A stretch of DNA of 64,000 nt, taken from Moorena sp. SIO3I8 (GTDB lineage Bacteria; Cyanobacteriota; Cyanobacteriia; Cyanobacteriales; Coleofasciculaceae). The translations under genes were made by a program, and so were the position numbers. Below are positions 17,734-27,720 of the stretch, in pieces. The stretch's first letter is position 1. The number at the start of each line of letters is the position of its first letter. The DNA lies in assembly GCF_010692325.1 (NCBI RefSeq), contig NZ_JAAHHW010000011.1, positions 32,322 to 96,321 of the forward strand, read 5' to 3'. A model generated the notes under the pieces. The model was not told where the DNA came from and did no database searches. It saw nothing but the letters and a program-made list of their open reading frames with translations.

Positions 17734-20700
17734 CTAATTCGTGATATAGTCCTGTAGAGCTTTTACTCCCAGTGGTTGGGACTGTAGTGAACGAATTGCT
17801 GCTGCTGTTGCTTTAGCACTAGCAATTGTAGTTACAATCGGAATCTTATACCCTAATGCTGTTCGGCGAATTAACCGCCCATCGGCATAGGCATCTTCTC
17901 CAGAAGGGGTATTAATAATTAGCTGAATCTTTTGATTCTTAATCCAATCCAAGACATGGGGACGTCCTTCATGGAGTTTTAATACCAACTCCACATCCAG
18001 TCCATGCTCTTGCAGCACCTTGCGAGTGCCATCGGTTGCTACTAGCTCGAATCCCAACTCAATTAAGTCTTTCGCCACTGGTACTACATTTTGCTTGTCT
18101 CGGTGATTGGTGGAAACGAACACTGTGCCAGACAGGGGTAAACGCTGACCAGCTGCTAATTCTGCTTTGGCAAATGCCTTCCCAAAATCTGTGTCAATCC
18201 CCATTACTTCCCCAGTAGAACGCATTTCCGGTCCGAGGAGGGTGTCTGTACCAGGAAATTTCTCAAAGGGCAATACCGCTTCTTTGACTGCAATGTGCTT
18301 AGGGCTAGCTTCTTCAGTTAACCCAAGGGATTCCAAGGTTTCACCGGACATAACCCGAGATGCTAACCCCGCCAGGGGTACCCCTGTTGCCTTGGAGACA
18401 TAGGGAACTGTTCGGGATGCTCTGGGATTGGCTTCGAGTATGTAAACGGTTTCCCCCTGCACCGCAAATTGAATATTCATCAACCCCACCACCTTCAGGG
18501 CTTTTGCCAGCTGATAAGTCCAAGTGCGAATAGTTTCCAAAGCAACGGGTGTTAGAGAGGTGTGGGGTAAAGAACAAGCAGAGTCTCCGGAGTGAATCCC
18601 CGCCTGTTCGATGTGTTCCATGATGCCACCAATCACTACCCGACCAGTGTCATCTGCGATCGCATCCACATCTACCTCTACAGCATTCTCTAAAAACTTA
18701 TCAATCAGAATCGGATGCTCTGGTTCCACCTGCACCGCAAACTTCATGTAGCGTTTCAAATCCTCATCGGAATAGACAATTTCCATAGCCCGTCCCCCCA
18801 ACACATAAGACGGACGCACCACCACTGGATAACTAATCCGTTTCGCCACCTCTAGTGCTTCCCCATAACTGCGAGCAATTCCATTGGGTGGCTGCTTAAT
18901 ATCTAACTTCCGCAAAATCTTCTCAAACCGCTCCCGATCCTCAGCTACGTCGATTGAGTCGGGAGAAGTTCCCCAAATTTGGGTTACCAGTTGTTGGTTG
19001 CCAACCTTCAACCTGCTAACCTTCAAGGCTTCTTGCAACGGCACTGCTAACTTAAGCGGTGTCTGTCCCCCAAATTGAACAATAATCCCTTCCGGATTTT
19101 CCGCCTCAATAATATTGAGTACATCCTCTTTGGTCAGGGGCTCAAAATATAAGCGATCGCTTGTATCATAATCTGTAGAAACTGTCTCTGGGTTGGAGTT
19201 GACCATGATTGTCTCAAACCCCTGCTTACTCAGAGCATAAGATGCATGACAACAGCAATAGTCAAACTCAATTCCCTGACCAATCCGGTTTGGTCCCCCA
19301 CCTAAAATCATCACCTTCCGCCGATCCGAAGGTATCACTTCCGACTCTTCCTCATAAGTGGAGTAATAATAAGGTGTGAATGCCTCAAACTCTGCTGCAC
19401 AGGTATCTACTAGCTTATATGCTGGTACTACTCCTAGATGCTTACGGTATTCACGCACCTCATCTTCCGAGGTCTTGGTAGCAAAAGCAATTTGGTGATC
19501 GCTAAATCCCTGACGTTTGACTGCCCATAACTGCTCTTTGTTCAAGGTCTGCAATGGGTTACGTTTGAGGAATTTTGACGTTTCCAGCAACTCCGCCAAT
19601 TTATCCAAAAACCAGGGGTCAATTCCTGTGAGTTCCTGTACTTCTTCTAGGGTCATCCCTAGCATCAAACCATGACCCACCGTGAAGATACGTTCTGGAT
19701 TCGGGGTTCGTAAACCATAGCGCACTTGTTCGAGAGATGGCAGCTTCTCTTTGCGATCGCATCCCCACCCAAAGCGTCCAGTTTCCAGGGAGCGCAACGC
19801 TTTCTGAAACGATTCGAGAAAGGTCCGTCCAATCGCCATCGCTTCTCCCACTGACTTCATCTGAGTAGTCAGGATTGGTTTACTACCGGGAAACTTCTCA
19901 AAGGCAAACCGGGGTACCTTAGTTACCACATAGTCAATAGTTGGTTCAAAGGAAGCAGGAGTTTGTTTAGTAATATCGTTGGGAATTTCATCGAGGGTAT
20001 ACCCCACGGCTAATTTAGCAGCAAACTTAGCAATCGGGAACCCTGTTGCTTTCGAGGCTAGGGCAGAACTGCGAGAAACCCGAGGATTCATCTCAATTAT
20101 AATGACTTGGCCATTGAGGGGATTCACAGCAAACTGAATATTTGACCCTCCGGTTTCAACCCCAATCTCCCGAATAATTTTAATCGAGTAATCCCGCAAC
20201 CGTTGGTATTCCTTATCCGTCAGGGTTTGAGCAGGAGCAACAGTAATCGAGTCCCCAGTATGAATCCCCATCGGGTCAACATTTTCAATGGAACAGATAA
20301 TCACTACATTATCTGCCAAATCTCGCATCACCTCTAACTCATACTCCTTCCAGCCCAACAAAGACTTTTCCACCAAGATTTGAGACACTGGCGAAGCATC
20401 CAAACCCCCCTGAGCCATGGTTTCGTATTCTTCTTTGTTATAGGCAATGCCACCACCACTACCCCCCAGGGTAAAAGCCGGGCGAATAATCAGCGGGTAA
20501 GAGCCGATTTCTTGTGCGATCGCTTTAGCCTCTTTGAGATTATTCGCAATTCCCGAAGGACAGACTCCTACCCCAATCCTTTCCATTGCTTCCTTGAACA
20601 ACTGGCGGTCTTCAGCCTTTTCTATCGCCTCTAGCTTTGCCCCAATTAGCTCCACTCCATGCTTTTCCAACACCCCATTCTTAGCTAGGTCAACCGCAAT

Positions 20701-20991
20701 ATTCAGAGCCGTCTGACCCCCCATGGTTGGCAGTAAAGCACATGGTTGCTCTTTTTCGATCACCTTCTCGACGATTTCTGGAGTTAGGGGCTCGATGTAG
20801 GTACGGTCAGCCGTTTCCGGGTCAGTCATGATACTAGCTGGATTAGAGTTTACCAGTACCACTTCATAGCCTTCTTCCCGGAGTGCTTTACAAGCCTGAG
20901 TCCCGGAATAGTCAAATTCACAGGCTTGTCCAATCACAATCGGACCAGAACCAAGGAGCAAGATTTTGTGAATATCATCGCGGCGGGGCAT
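17734..20991 (-). CDS. carB: Carbamoyl-phosphate synthase, large subunit
   Basis: 1085 residues, the normal length. Two homologous ATP-grasp halves: first starts [22 protein letters not shown], second [20 protein letters not shown] near residue 560. The C-terminal MGS-like allosteric domain (from about 945) includes [17 protein letters not shown]. It makes carbamoyl phosphate from bicarbonate, ammonia (delivered by CarA) and two ATP for arginine and pyrimidine synthesis. In the second half, before the conserved [10 protein letters not shown] (around residues 655-670), the linker [14 protein letters not shown] is encoded by an AGGTT-AGC-AGGTTGA-AGGTTGG repeat and looks like a captured heptamer array. 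carA is not in the window. Confidence 0.98.
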   Translation of the reverse strand: MPRRDDIHKILLLGSGPIVIGQACEFDYSGTQACKALREEGYEVVLVNSNPASIMTDPETADRTYIEPLTPEIVEKVIEKEQPCALLPTMGGQTALNIAVDLAKNGVLEKHGVELIGAKLEAIEKAEDRQLFKEAMERIGVGVCPSGIANNLKEAKAIAQEIGSYPLIIRPAFTLGGSGGGIAYNKEEYETMAQGGLDASPVSQILVEKSLLGWKEYELEVMRDLADNVVIICSIENVDPMGIHTGDSITVAPAQTLTDKEYQRLRDYSIKIIREIGVETGGSNIQFAVNPLNGQVIIIEMNPRVSRSSALASKATGFPIAKFAAKLAVGYTLDEIPNDITKQTPASFEPTIDYVVTKVPRFAFEKFPGSKPILTTQMKSVGEAMAIGRTFLESFQKALRSLETGRFGWGCDRKEKLPSLEQVRYGLRTPNPERIFTVGHGLMLGMTLEEVQELTGIDPWFLDKLAELLETSKFLKRNPLQTLNKEQLWAVKRQGFSDHQIAFATKTSEDEVREYRKHLGVVPAYKLVDTCAAEFEAFTPYYYSTYEEESEVIPSDRRKVMILGGGPNRIGQGIEFDYCCCHASYALSKQGFETIMVNSNPETVSTDYDTSDRLYFEPLTKEDVLNIIEAENPEGIIVQFGGQTPLKLAVPLQEALKVSRLKVGNQQLVTQIWGTSPDSIDVAEDRERFEKILRKLDIKQPPNGIARSYGEALEVAKRISYPVVVRPSYVLGGRAMEIVYSDEDLKRYMKFAVQVEPEHPILIDKFLENAVEVDVDAIADDTGRVVIGGIMEHIEQAGIHSGDSACSLPHTSLTPVALETIRTWTYQLAKALKVVGLMNIQFAVQGETVYILEANPRASRTVPYVSKATGVPLAGLASRVMSGETLESLGLTEEASPKHIAVKEAVLPFEKFPGTDTLLGPEMRSTGEVMGIDTDFGKAFAKAELAAGQRLPLSGTVFVSTNHRDKQNVVPVAKDLIELGFELVATDGTRKVLQEHGLDVELVLKLHEGRPHVLDWIKNQKIQLIINTPSGEDAYADGRLIRRTALGYKIPIVTTIASAKATAAAIRSLQSQPLGVKALQDYITN

Positions 20992-21221
20992 AGTGGTTGC
21001 TCTGTGGTGACATAAACGTTATTAGATCCTGACTATTATATGCTTGCTTGCCAAATTATTCCCTAGTTATTTATCCAGCTTTTACAAAGCACCCAGCTTT
21101 TACCCAACAAACCTGATTTGTTTACCGTTGAGCGTTGACCGTTGACAGTCAACGGTTAAGTTAACCATTTCCAGTAAAGCTGTCAAACTAGAGGTAGCGA
21201 TTTTGCCTGTGAGTGCTATGA

Positions 21222-21277
21222 CCCTTGCCAACTTAAACGGGCAAGGGGTCTCCCGTTATAATCTCCGATTTAACGGG
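21222..21277 (+). repeat. Pair of hairpins, possible left-end palindromes of the IS605-type element
   Basis: Hairpin 1: CCCTTGCC (21222-21229) with GGCAAGGG (21240-21247). Hairpin 2: CCCGTTA (21252-21258) with TAACGGG (21271-21277) around a 12-nt loop TAATCTCCGATT. That loop is nearly identical in sequence and length to the loop of the right-end hairpin at 22875-22904, so hairpin 2 belongs to the same element family. Confidence 0.6.
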
Positions 21278-21283
21278 TTAGAA

Positions 21284-21381
21284 GTTACCGTAAGACAGGC
21301 TCGCCTTATTTCATATAACTTAAACTTATGACTCACAGACTGTCGCGCCTATCGCTCAACGTAATCAGGTTTCGTCTCCGG
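21284..21381 (+). repeat. ~97-bp element with conserved ends, copy 1
   Basis: Starts TTACCGTAAGACAGGCTCGC and ends GGTTTCGTCTCCGG, with an unrelated middle compared with the copy at 50610-50714, whose ends are TTACCGTAAGATAGGGTCGC and GGTTTTGTCTCCGG. Nature unknown. Confidence 0.65.
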
Positions 21382-21415
21382 TGAATTGCCCGACAGCGTC
21401 TTGAAGTTCTCAACA

Positions 21416-21564
21416 GATTGGCCTCTGGCCACGCTTTCGGCAGAGCCGACGCTGCGCGAACGCGATGAAGCGTTCGCGAAGCGTGGCCAAAGGCCTCAGC
21501 TTCCGCTAAAAGCGATTGGCCTCTGGCCACGCTTTCGGCAGAGCCGACGCTGCGCGAACGCGAT
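21416..21564. repeat. Two identical 51-bp GC-rich repeats in a HIP1-rich array
   Basis: 21416-21466 and 21514-21564 are identical 51-mers beginning GATTGGCCTCTGGCCACG and ending GCGCGAACGCGAT. Between them an inverted module (GCGTTCGCGAAGCGTGGCC) and TTCCGCTAAAAGCGATT. The same order of modules recurs at 52881-53012. Confidence 0.9.
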
Positions 21565-21573
21565 CGTAAGTGG

Positions 21574-21579
21574 TACAAT
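21574..21579 (+). promoter_or_regulatory. Putative extended -10 of tnpB (leaderless transcript)
   Basis: TGG-TACAAT directly upstream of the GTG start at 21586; with 6 nt between box and start codon the transcript would be leaderless. No clear -35. Confidence 0.4.
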
Positions 21580-21585
21580 AGCACA

Positions 21586-22893
21586 GTGATATTAACCTAC
21601 TGCTACAGAATCAAGCCTAGTGACGAACAGATAGCCACGATGGATAGATGGCTAGAACTGTTGCGCCGTCACTGGAACTATGCTCTAGGGCAAAGGCTTG
21701 ATTGGCTCAACAGGACTCGTTCACCAGTTGATAGATGTAGCTTACTTTATGAGCCGATTGGTGAAATTCCTCACCCGGTCAACTACTACACCCAGCAATC
21801 TGCTCTCAAGGAAACTAAGCGGTTGTTCCCTGAGTACAAACAAATTTACGCAGAGACGCAACAGGTTAACCTACAGCGGCTTAACAAAGCCTGGGAGAAA
21901 TGGCGAAAACCAGACGCCAGTGGTAAGCGTGGTGGAAGACCTCGCTTCAAAAAGCCCGGAGATCTCCGGTCATTTGTATTCCCCAGGGTTAACAATACCA
22001 AAGCGGGAGCGCACCTAGTTGACGGTGTTTTAAAACTAAGTCGAATTGGGTCAATACCTGTGGTAATGCATCGGCCATTACCTGTTAGCGAAGCTTGCCC
22101 GAAGGGCGTGGGTTTTGTACTCAAGCAATGCACTATCGTCAAAAAAGCTGATGGTTGGTATTGTTGTATTTCGATGAAAGATGATACCGTACCTGAACTG
22201 CTACCTGTAGATTCAGTCAATTCTGCCGTTGGTATTGATGTTGGCCTGGAGAAATTCTTGACGACATCTGACGGCGAAGCAGTGCCTATCCCGCAGTTTT
22301 ACAGAAAAGCTCAGGACAAACTTGCTCAAGCTCAAAAAGTAATGTCGCGCCGTATCAAGGGTTCTAAAAACTGGAAAAAAGCTAAACATAAAGTAGCTTT
22401 GATGCACCTTCATTTAAGCCGTTGCCGAAAAGAATTTCATTATCAGGTTGCTCATTGGCTGTGCAGTAAGTATGACTTAATTGCTCACGAAAATTTAAAT
22501 ATCAAAGGACTCGCTAGAACTAATTTAGCAAAATCAATACATGATGCGGCCTGGGGAGCATTCTTGGAAATATTGCAAGCAGTGGCGGTTAAACGCGGTT
22601 TGTTAGTTCAGGAAGTTAACCCACGTGGCACAAGTATCGAGTGTTTTAGTTGTGGTTCTAGGGTCGAAAAAACTTTAAGTGAGCGCATTCATTATTGTTC
22701 TAGTTGTAAAGTTAAAATTGACCGCGACTGGAACAGTGGTATCAACATTTTAAATCGTGGACTATTGGCGGTTGGACTGCCGCTTAATGGCTGTGGTAAA
22801 TCGGTACAGGATATCGTTCGCGTAGCGGAGGCATCCGCCGAGGAGCAGCAAGTCTCATTCGTGAGGTTGAGAAGCCCACATCATAATCTTTGA
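21586..22893 (+). CDS. tnpB: RNA-guided endonuclease TnpB of an IS200/IS605-type element
   Basis: 435 residues from a GTG start. N-terminal HTH/wedge region, then a split RuvC domain with D218 in VGIDVGLEKF, E302 in AHENL and D379/D381 in KIDRDWN; the zinc ribbon cysteines C353, C356, C371 and C374 are all present, so it should be active. TnpB cuts DNA guided by a right-end-derived omega RNA and helps its transposon persist. No TnpA transposase lies nearby, so movement would need TnpA in trans. Short GC-rich dispersed repeats appear inside the gene (near 22086-22110 and 22816-22846, encoding residues about 411-420), without breaking the frame. The stop lies inside the right-end hairpin. Confidence 0.95.
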   Translation: MILTYCYRIKPSDEQIATMDRWLELLRRHWNYALGQRLDWLNRTRSPVDRCSLLYEPIGEIPHPVNYYTQQSALKETKRLFPEYKQIYAETQQVNLQRLNKAWEKWRKPDASGKRGGRPRFKKPGDLRSFVFPRVNNTKAGAHLVDGVLKLSRIGSIPVVMHRPLPVSEACPKGVGFVLKQCTIVKKADGWYCCISMKDDTVPELLPVDSVNSAVGIDVGLEKFLTTSDGEAVPIPQFYRKAQDKLAQAQKVMSRRIKGSKNWKKAKHKVALMHLHLSRCRKEFHYQVAHWLCSKYDLIAHENLNIKGLARTNLAKSIHDAAWGAFLEILQAVAVKRGLLVQEVNPRGTSIECFSCGSRVEKTLSERIHYCSSCKVKIDRDWNSGINILNRGLLAVGLPLNGCGKSVQDIVRVAEASAEEQQVSFVRLRSPHHNL

Positions 22894-22913
22894 TTTGATG
22901 TGGGAGTAGTCAC
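22870..22913 (+). ncRNA. Right end of the TnpB element / 3' scaffold of its omega RNA
   Basis: Perfect 9-bp hairpin CCCACATCA (22875-22883) / TGATGTGGG (22896-22904) with loop TAATCTTTGATT, followed by AGTAGTCAC; the element probably ends at GTCAC (22909-22913). In this family the omega RNA covers the 3' end of tnpB and the right end, and its guide is the flanking DNA, here starting GAATTCAGAAGCCACTGTGG. A second copy of this right end is at 38884-38928. Confidence 0.65.
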
Positions 22914-22944
22914 GAATTCAGAAGCCACTGTGGAAGTCAATGTA

Positions 22945-23655
22945 ATGGCTGAGTCAGAAAGTATTATCATTCCACCATGTGATTTATGGAGTGATGAACC
23001 CCCCTTGGAAAGCGATCGCCATCGAGATCAAATTGAGCTGTTACTCGCTTGCCTCAAGTGGTGGTGGCGAGAACGAAGCGACTTCTATGCTACAGGGAAT
23101 CTCACTATCTATTTCAGTCCTGAGCATATTACCACCAGAGACTTTAGAGGACCCGACTTTTTTGTGGTACTCGGTACGGAAAATCGACCCCGCAAAAGTT
23201 GGGTAGTATGGGCAGAACAAGGAAAATATCCCAATGTGATAATTGAACTGCTCTCTAACAGTACAGCTAAAGTTGACAAGGGATTAAAGAAAATCCTCTA
23301 CCAAGATACTTTCAGAACACCAGAATATTTCTGGTTTCACCCCGATACCCTGGATTTCCAGGGATTTCGCCTGATGGGAGGCCAGTATCAACCCCTCGAC
23401 CCTAATACTCAGGGGTGGCTGTGGAGTCAGCAGTTGGAATTATTTTTAGGTGTACATAATTCCCAGCTACGGTTTTTCAGTGAAGATCAGCAATTGGTAC
23501 CAACACCAGACGAGAGAGCTCAAGCTGCTCAACAACAAGCTCAAGCTGCTCAACAACAAGCTCAAGCTGAACGGCAACAAAGAGAATTGGCAGAAAAGCG
23601 TGTAGAGGAATTGCTAGCTAGACTCAAAGAGTTAGGTGATGATTCAGATGCATGA
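22945..23655 (+). CDS. Uma2-family (DUF820) PD-(D/E)XK nuclease-like protein
   Basis: 236 residues. The core has the family pattern: FRGPDFFVVL (Pro-Asp), VIIELLSNST (Glu) and a downstream Lys/Tyr in DKGLKKILYQ, ending EYFWFHPDT. The C-terminal tail (about residues 190-236) is a coiled coil built from AQAAQQQ heptads. These proteins are very numerous in cyanobacteria; function is not established. ATG at 22945 is chosen because the upstream in-frame ATG at 22900 lies inside the transposon right end. The TnpB element ends only about 30 bp before this start and may have altered its promoter. Confidence 0.85.
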   Translation: MAESESIIIPPCDLWSDEPPLESDRHRDQIELLLACLKWWWRERSDFYATGNLTIYFSPEHITTRDFRGPDFFVVLGTENRPRKSWVVWAEQGKYPNVIIELLSNSTAKVDKGLKKILYQDTFRTPEYFWFHPDTLDFQGFRLMGGQYQPLDPNTQGWLWSQQLELFLGVHNSQLRFFSEDQQLVPTPDERAQAAQQQAQAAQQQAQAERQQRELAEKRVEELLARLKELGDDSDA

Positions 23656-23801
23656 TTCTCGCCATTGTTCTAACGGGCATTTATCAAGTAATTCTAAAAC
23701 TATGTAAATCCATGATCAGCTGATCGAGTAATGAGGAGGTTAATTGCTAATTGTCAATTTATAGGACTTGTGGCCATGAGTGTAACAGAAATAAATTGTA
23801 A

Positions 23802-23820
23802 GGGCGCAAGGCTTGCGCCC
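23802..23820. terminator. GC-rich hairpin between convergent genes
   Basis: GGGCGCAA / TTGCGCCC stem with a short loop, followed on the plus strand by an AGTTTTTTATAGTTTTT tract. It lies between the Uma2 gene and ispG, which converge, and may terminate both. Confidence 0.5.
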
Positions 23821-23859
23821 ACAAAGTGATAGTTTTTTATAGTTTTTATTCAAAAATTA

Positions 23860-25077
23860 TTAAGGATCTACCCAGCGACCATCAGCTTTAATTAAATTAA
23901 TCAATTCCTCTACTCCTTGATCTTCAGGTACCTTTTTAATTTCCTCCTTACCGCGATACAGAGAAATATAGCCTGCTTGCTTACCCACATAACCATAGTC
24001 AGCATCAGCCATTTCCCCAGGGCCATTAACAATACACCCCATCACAGCAATATCTAAGCCAGCGAGATGTTTAGTAGCTTCCCGCACCTTATGCAGTACC
24101 TCCTCTAAATTAAATAAAGTACGACCACAGGACGGACAAGCCACATACTCCACCATAGTTTTCCGCAATCCCAGAGCTTGCAGAATACTGTAGCCAACAG
24201 GAATCTCTTTTTCTGGGGCTTCCGTAAGAGAGACACGAATCGTATCACCAATCCCCTCAGCTAGCAGAGTAGCAATACCAGCCGTAGACTTAATCCGTCC
24301 ATATTCCCCATCCCCGGCTTCAGTAACACCTAAATGCAACGGGTAATCCATCCCCAACTGATTCATCCGCCTTACCATTAAGCGATAGGCGGCTAGCATC
24401 ACAGGTACCCGTGAAGCCTTGAGGGAGATCACCAAATTGCGGAAATCTAAGGATTCACAGATACGAATAAATTCCAGAGCAGATTCCACCATCCCTTCTG
24501 GGGTATCACCGTAGGTAAACAGCATCCGTTCCGCTAGGGAACCGTGATTGACTCCGATGCGCATAGCTTTACCTTGGTCACGGAGGGAAATGACCAGGGG
24601 TTCTAGGGTTTCCCGAATTTTTTCCCCAATTTCCTCAAATTCAGCTTCAGTGTATTCACTGCGATTGGCTTTGGGCTTTTCAAAGACATACAATCCTGGA
24701 TTAATCCGTACCTTATCCACATGCTTGGCAACTTCCAGAGCAATTTTCATGCCATTGTGATGGACATCAGCTACTAGAGGCACCGCTTGATAGGTCGCTG
24801 CTAGTTTCTCTTTGATTTGGGCTAGAGCCTTAGCATGTGCCATACTCGGTACAGTGACACGGACAATCTCGCAACCAATCTCGTGCAAGCGGCGAATAGC
24901 AGCAACGGAACCATTGATATCTAAGGTATCTTCATTAATCATCGATTGCACCACCACCGGGTATCCCCCGCCAATAGTGACATTAGCCACTCTGACAGGG
25001 CGGGTTTGACGGCGGTGGATAGTAGTATCGAAAGCTGGTAGTGTACTAGCCCTTTGAGGTGTACTTAGAGTTTGCAT
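23860..25077 (-). CDS. ispG: 4-hydroxy-3-methylbut-2-en-1-yl diphosphate synthase
   Basis: 405 residues. Converts methylerythritol cyclodiphosphate to HMBPP in the MEP isoprenoid pathway, using a [4Fe-4S] cluster and, in cyanobacteria, ferredoxin. TIM-barrel domain opens [20 protein letters not shown]; the cluster cysteines lie in [11 protein letters not shown] (two Cys) and in [11 protein letters not shown], followed by the conserved ADADYGYVG. Complete. Monocistronic, with the Cys-rich small gene upstream on the same strand. Confidence 0.98.
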   Translation of the reverse strand: MQTLSTPQRASTLPAFDTTIHRRQTRPVRVANVTIGGGYPVVVQSMINEDTLDINGSVAAIRRLHEIGCEIVRVTVPSMAHAKALAQIKEKLAATYQAVPLVADVHHNGMKIALEVAKHVDKVRINPGLYVFEKPKANRSEYTEAEFEEIGEKIRETLEPLVISLRDQGKAMRIGVNHGSLAERMLFTYGDTPEGMVESALEFIRICESLDFRNLVISLKASRVPVMLAAYRLMVRRMNQLGMDYPLHLGVTEAGDGEYGRIKSTAGIATLLAEGIGDTIRVSLTEAPEKEIPVGYSILQALGLRKTMVEYVACPSCGRTLFNLEEVLHKVREATKHLAGLDIAVMGCIVNGPGEMADADYGYVGKQAGYISLYRGKEEIKKVPEDQGVEELINLIKADGRWVDP

Positions 25078-25178
25078 AACCTGTTAGTTGCTTGGCGTAG
25101 CGAAAATAGTAGGTTTTTGTATTTATTCTCTTAGGTTCCCATAGAATCAGGCGCTTTTGGCTTAGGGGTGAGAGTTTC

Positions 25179-25382
25179 CTACTCAGGAAAGTCGGGAATC
25201 ACCCATTTAGGGGGTTGAGATAGTTTCTTGAGCCGTGCTTCCTCTGCCAACTCCAACATTTTGTCCAATGAAGTACCGTTAATGAACTGGGATGCCTCAG
25301 CAACGTATTGTTGATTGGGGCATTTGTCACCTAAGATACAACCGTTGATGCAGTCTTGGGCACAATTTACATTAACTTCCAC
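25179..25382 (-). CDS. Small Cys-rich conserved cyanobacterial protein
   Basis: 67 residues from GTG at 25382: MEVNVNCAQDCINGCILGDKCPNQ, with four cysteines spaced C-x3-C-x3-C-x5-C, then a helical part ending PPKWVIPDFPE. The four cysteines suggest metal or Fe-S binding, an inference. Start: AGGAG at 25389-25393 sits 6 nt before the GTG, whereas the ATG at 25418 lacks such a site. It is 101 bp upstream of ispG on the same strand and could be co-transcribed with it. I do not recognise a named family. Confidence 0.65.
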   Translation of the reverse strand: MEVNVNCAQDCINGCILGDKCPNQQYVAEASQFINGTSLDKMLELAEEARLKKLSQPPKWVIPDFPE

Positions 25383-26046
25383 AGTACTCTCCTTATGGTT
25401 ATAGCTAGTAATGACCACCCGGGCAAATTACATTCCTCATTGGCTAAAGTCATTGCTCTCAATTTTACGTTTTTTAGGAGTCGCTTGTTGGTCTCAACTT
25501 GCTGTTCAAATTCAAATCTCTATATAATATTAATAAAGTAATTTGTATCTATGGTAGAGAGCATCTCAAATAACAACAATAATCACCCCAATAATACCAC
25601 CGAACATGAGGATATTAATCATGATGTTTTACTGAAGATGAACTCCCGAAACCGTAAAGAATTCAGCGTTATAAAGAAGTCATATATCAGTTTTTTTAAA
25701 AGGGGGTAAAGGTAAATTATCCATAAACCGTTTTGTTGGAATTTAAGCAAATTTTATTTTGTAAAATGACGGCCAACCTAGAGGTAAATAAAGCGTTATT
25801 GGAAATTATTTTACACAACGATTATCAAGTCTTTGCCAATACATTTACGGCGGTTTGCATAACTAAGTACCTGGACAAAAATAAACCTCACTTCTTGATG
25901 CAATAGCGAGTGGGGGAAACCCCCTGTTCCCTTGCTGCCTCGCTGTATTAACTTATGTAAAGTTGCCAAAAGCCCCTCTGCTCCCAGCTCCCAGCTCCGA
26001 ACGCGCCCCGCGTGGCCCACGGCCTCAGTCCCTGCTCCCTATTTCA
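25383..26046. other. Gene-poor region with repeat fragments
   Basis: An open frame at 25551-25709 (52 codons, Asn/His-rich) has no ribosome binding site and is probably not a gene. 25898-25945 is a diverged copy of the GATGCA...GTGGGGGAAACCCCC palindromic repeat. 25978-26035 has CTCCCAGCTCC repeats and an AACGCGCCCCGCGTGGCC module. 25766-25900 might be the N-terminal remnant of the following pseudogene, but I cannot show it. Confidence 0.45.
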
Positions 26047-26049
26047 ACA

Positions 26050-26511
26050 GTTAATTTTACTTTTGTCCGACTACTTACCAACCTAAGCGGTGCTGATTTA
26101 CGTCGTACTAATTTACAGCAAGCAATCTCAGCAATGCCAGTTTGAACGAGAGTAATCTGCTTCATGCTGACTTACAAAATGCTGATTTGAGCGATGCTAA
26201 TCTCAGTGGTGCTAGTCTGCAAAATGCCAAACTAAGTGAGGAAGACTAACCTTAGCTATGCTCAATTAAGTCATGCTCAGTTGAGTTATGGAGACCTCAG
26301 TGGTAGTGAACTCAGTTATGCTCAACTGCGTCACGTCGATCTGACTAATGCTGACTTGAGTTAGACAAATTTGATGGGTACTAACCTATTTGATAGCAAT
26401 CTTCAGAAAGTCAATGTCCAAGGTGCTCAATTTTGGTACAATACGGTTTTGCCCGATAAAATTCAACCTGAGCTAGAACAGCGAGGAGCTATATTTATTG
26501 TTAATGGTTAA
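26050..26511 (+). pseudogene. Pentapeptide-repeat protein, decayed
   Basis: Translating all three plus frames gives A(D/N)LxxA-type repeats: LSGADLRRTNLQQA, then after a frameshift near 26123 LNESNLLHADLQNADLSDANLSGASLQNAKLSEED, a stop and another shift near 26245, then LSYAQLRHVDLTNADLS, an in-frame TAG at 26362-26364, and the typical ending NVQGAQFWYNTVLPDKIQPELEQRGA. At least two frameshifts and an internal stop make it non-functional. No intact N-terminus can be joined to it. Confidence 0.8.
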
Positions 26512-26688
26512 TTGTTAATTTTTAATGGTTAATTTACGAACAACTAAGAATGATTAAGTTTTCTAAGCATTCAGCTATCATTATTAAGCAGTCAGCTGAA
26601 TACTTAGGAATTTTAAGTATTCAATCGGACACAATGCTACAGTGAAAGTGTCTGATATTAATTAACCTGCTTTTGCTTTTTTGCTGCC

Positions 26689-27330
26689 ATGAGTAATTCT
26701 GCTTCCGTAAACACCAGTAACTTTTGGGACTTTGATTTTACAGCCCCTCAACCGACACAGGATACGGATTTGCTTAGGCAGCTGAATTTCGTTCCAGGGT
26801 TAAAAGACATTCTCATGCTGCGTCAGGTTCATGCTCTAGAACACGCTACTGTCTGGGTTCTAAGTGAACGCTATGGTGCTAGTGGTGCTGGTGCAACCCC
26901 AACCACTCCTCCATCAGATAATAATGCTATAGGAGGACTATCAACTGACCAAGGATTTTATCTCTATGGTCAGGTAAATTTGGCTGACTTGAGACGAGCA
27001 GTACCCACTGCCCTAGAGCGACTGACTCGGGGAGAATGGGATATGGCTATCCACCCCCGGTGCGGCACGAATCTCTCAGTAGCAGTGTTTTTAGGTGCTG
27101 GACTAGGGTTGGCTGTTCATCTGTTACTGCCGCGAGGACCGATTGAACAACTGTTGGGTCTTGGCTTTGCAGCGGTGGCTGCTACTCAACTAACACCTGA
27201 TTTGGGCAACTTAGCACAACGGTACTTAACTACTGCCATTCCTTTTAACCTGGCGATTGTAGACATTAGGGAAACATCTGATATCTGGGGACGTCCAGCC
27301 CATTTTGTCCAGATGCGATGGATTGACTAA
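26689..27330 (+). CDS. Conserved cyanobacterial protein, DUF6391-like
   Basis: 213 residues. The motif LRQVHALEHATVWVLSERYGA (around residues 45-65) with two histidines and a glutamate, plus HPRCGTNLSVAVFLGAGLGLAVHLLL leading into a membrane segment, fits the cyanobacterial family I know as DUF6391. Two hydrophobic stretches (about 135-155 and 160-180) suggest membrane association. HxxEH is a possible metal-binding motif, so a membrane hydrolase is conceivable but unproven. Stands alone. Confidence 0.7.
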   Translation: MSNSASVNTSNFWDFDFTAPQPTQDTDLLRQLNFVPGLKDILMLRQVHALEHATVWVLSERYGASGAGATPTTPPSDNNAIGGLSTDQGFYLYGQVNLADLRRAVPTALERLTRGEWDMAIHPRCGTNLSVAVFLGAGLGLAVHLLLPRGPIEQLLGLGFAAVAATQLTPDLGNLAQRYLTTAIPFNLAIVDIRETSDIWGRPAHFVQMRWID

Positions 27331-27416
27331 GCTTGAATTGTTATTTGTCCTTGGTTAGATCAGTGCAAGAGAACCGACCCACTTATACCAATTCTTAAAA
27401 GTAGGACTAAGCATGC

Positions 27417-27468
27417 AGATGGTGAGATGGGGAGATGGGGAGATGGGGAGATGGGGAGATGAGGAGAT
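27417..27468. repeat. ATGGGGAG octamer array
   Basis: Five to six tandem 8-bp units GATGGGGA downstream of the DUF6391-like gene. Confidence 0.9.
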
Positions 27469-27548
27469 TTTGATTAATGGTGATTATCCGGAAATAACAT
27501 AAGATGCAAGCTTTAGATGCAAGCTTGGCCACGAAAAAAAATCCCACA

Positions 27549-27583
27549 TTCAGACGTTATATATCTTACATATAACGTCTGAA
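27549..27583. repeat. Perfect 14-bp palindromic hairpin
   Basis: TTCAGACGTTATAT (27549-27562) is exactly complementary to ATATAACGTCTGAA (27570-27583), with a 7-nt loop, followed by CTTTG-TTTATTTAT. It sits in a 390-bp gap between convergent genes, so it may be a terminator or an element end. The rest of the gap (27584-27720) holds short repeats shared with 32186-32320. Confidence 0.85.
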
Positions 27584-27720
27584 CTTTGTTTATTTATCCT
27601 GGCTACGAGAACATTAACTGTTTCACCGAAAGCGAAGCTTTTCAAGTAGTGCGTAAGCTGACTGCTGATAGCACCTCAAGTAGCGTGCGCGTAGCGCATA
27701 AGCTTACGGTTAGTTAAACT

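Noticed and set aside
22900..22944. Longer start for the Uma2 gene at 22900
   Set aside because: The ATG lies within the transposon right-end hairpin and the extra residues are not family-like.
25551..25709. 52-codon Asn/His-rich frame
   Set aside because: No Shine-Dalgarno, low complexity and no recognisable family; treated as chance.
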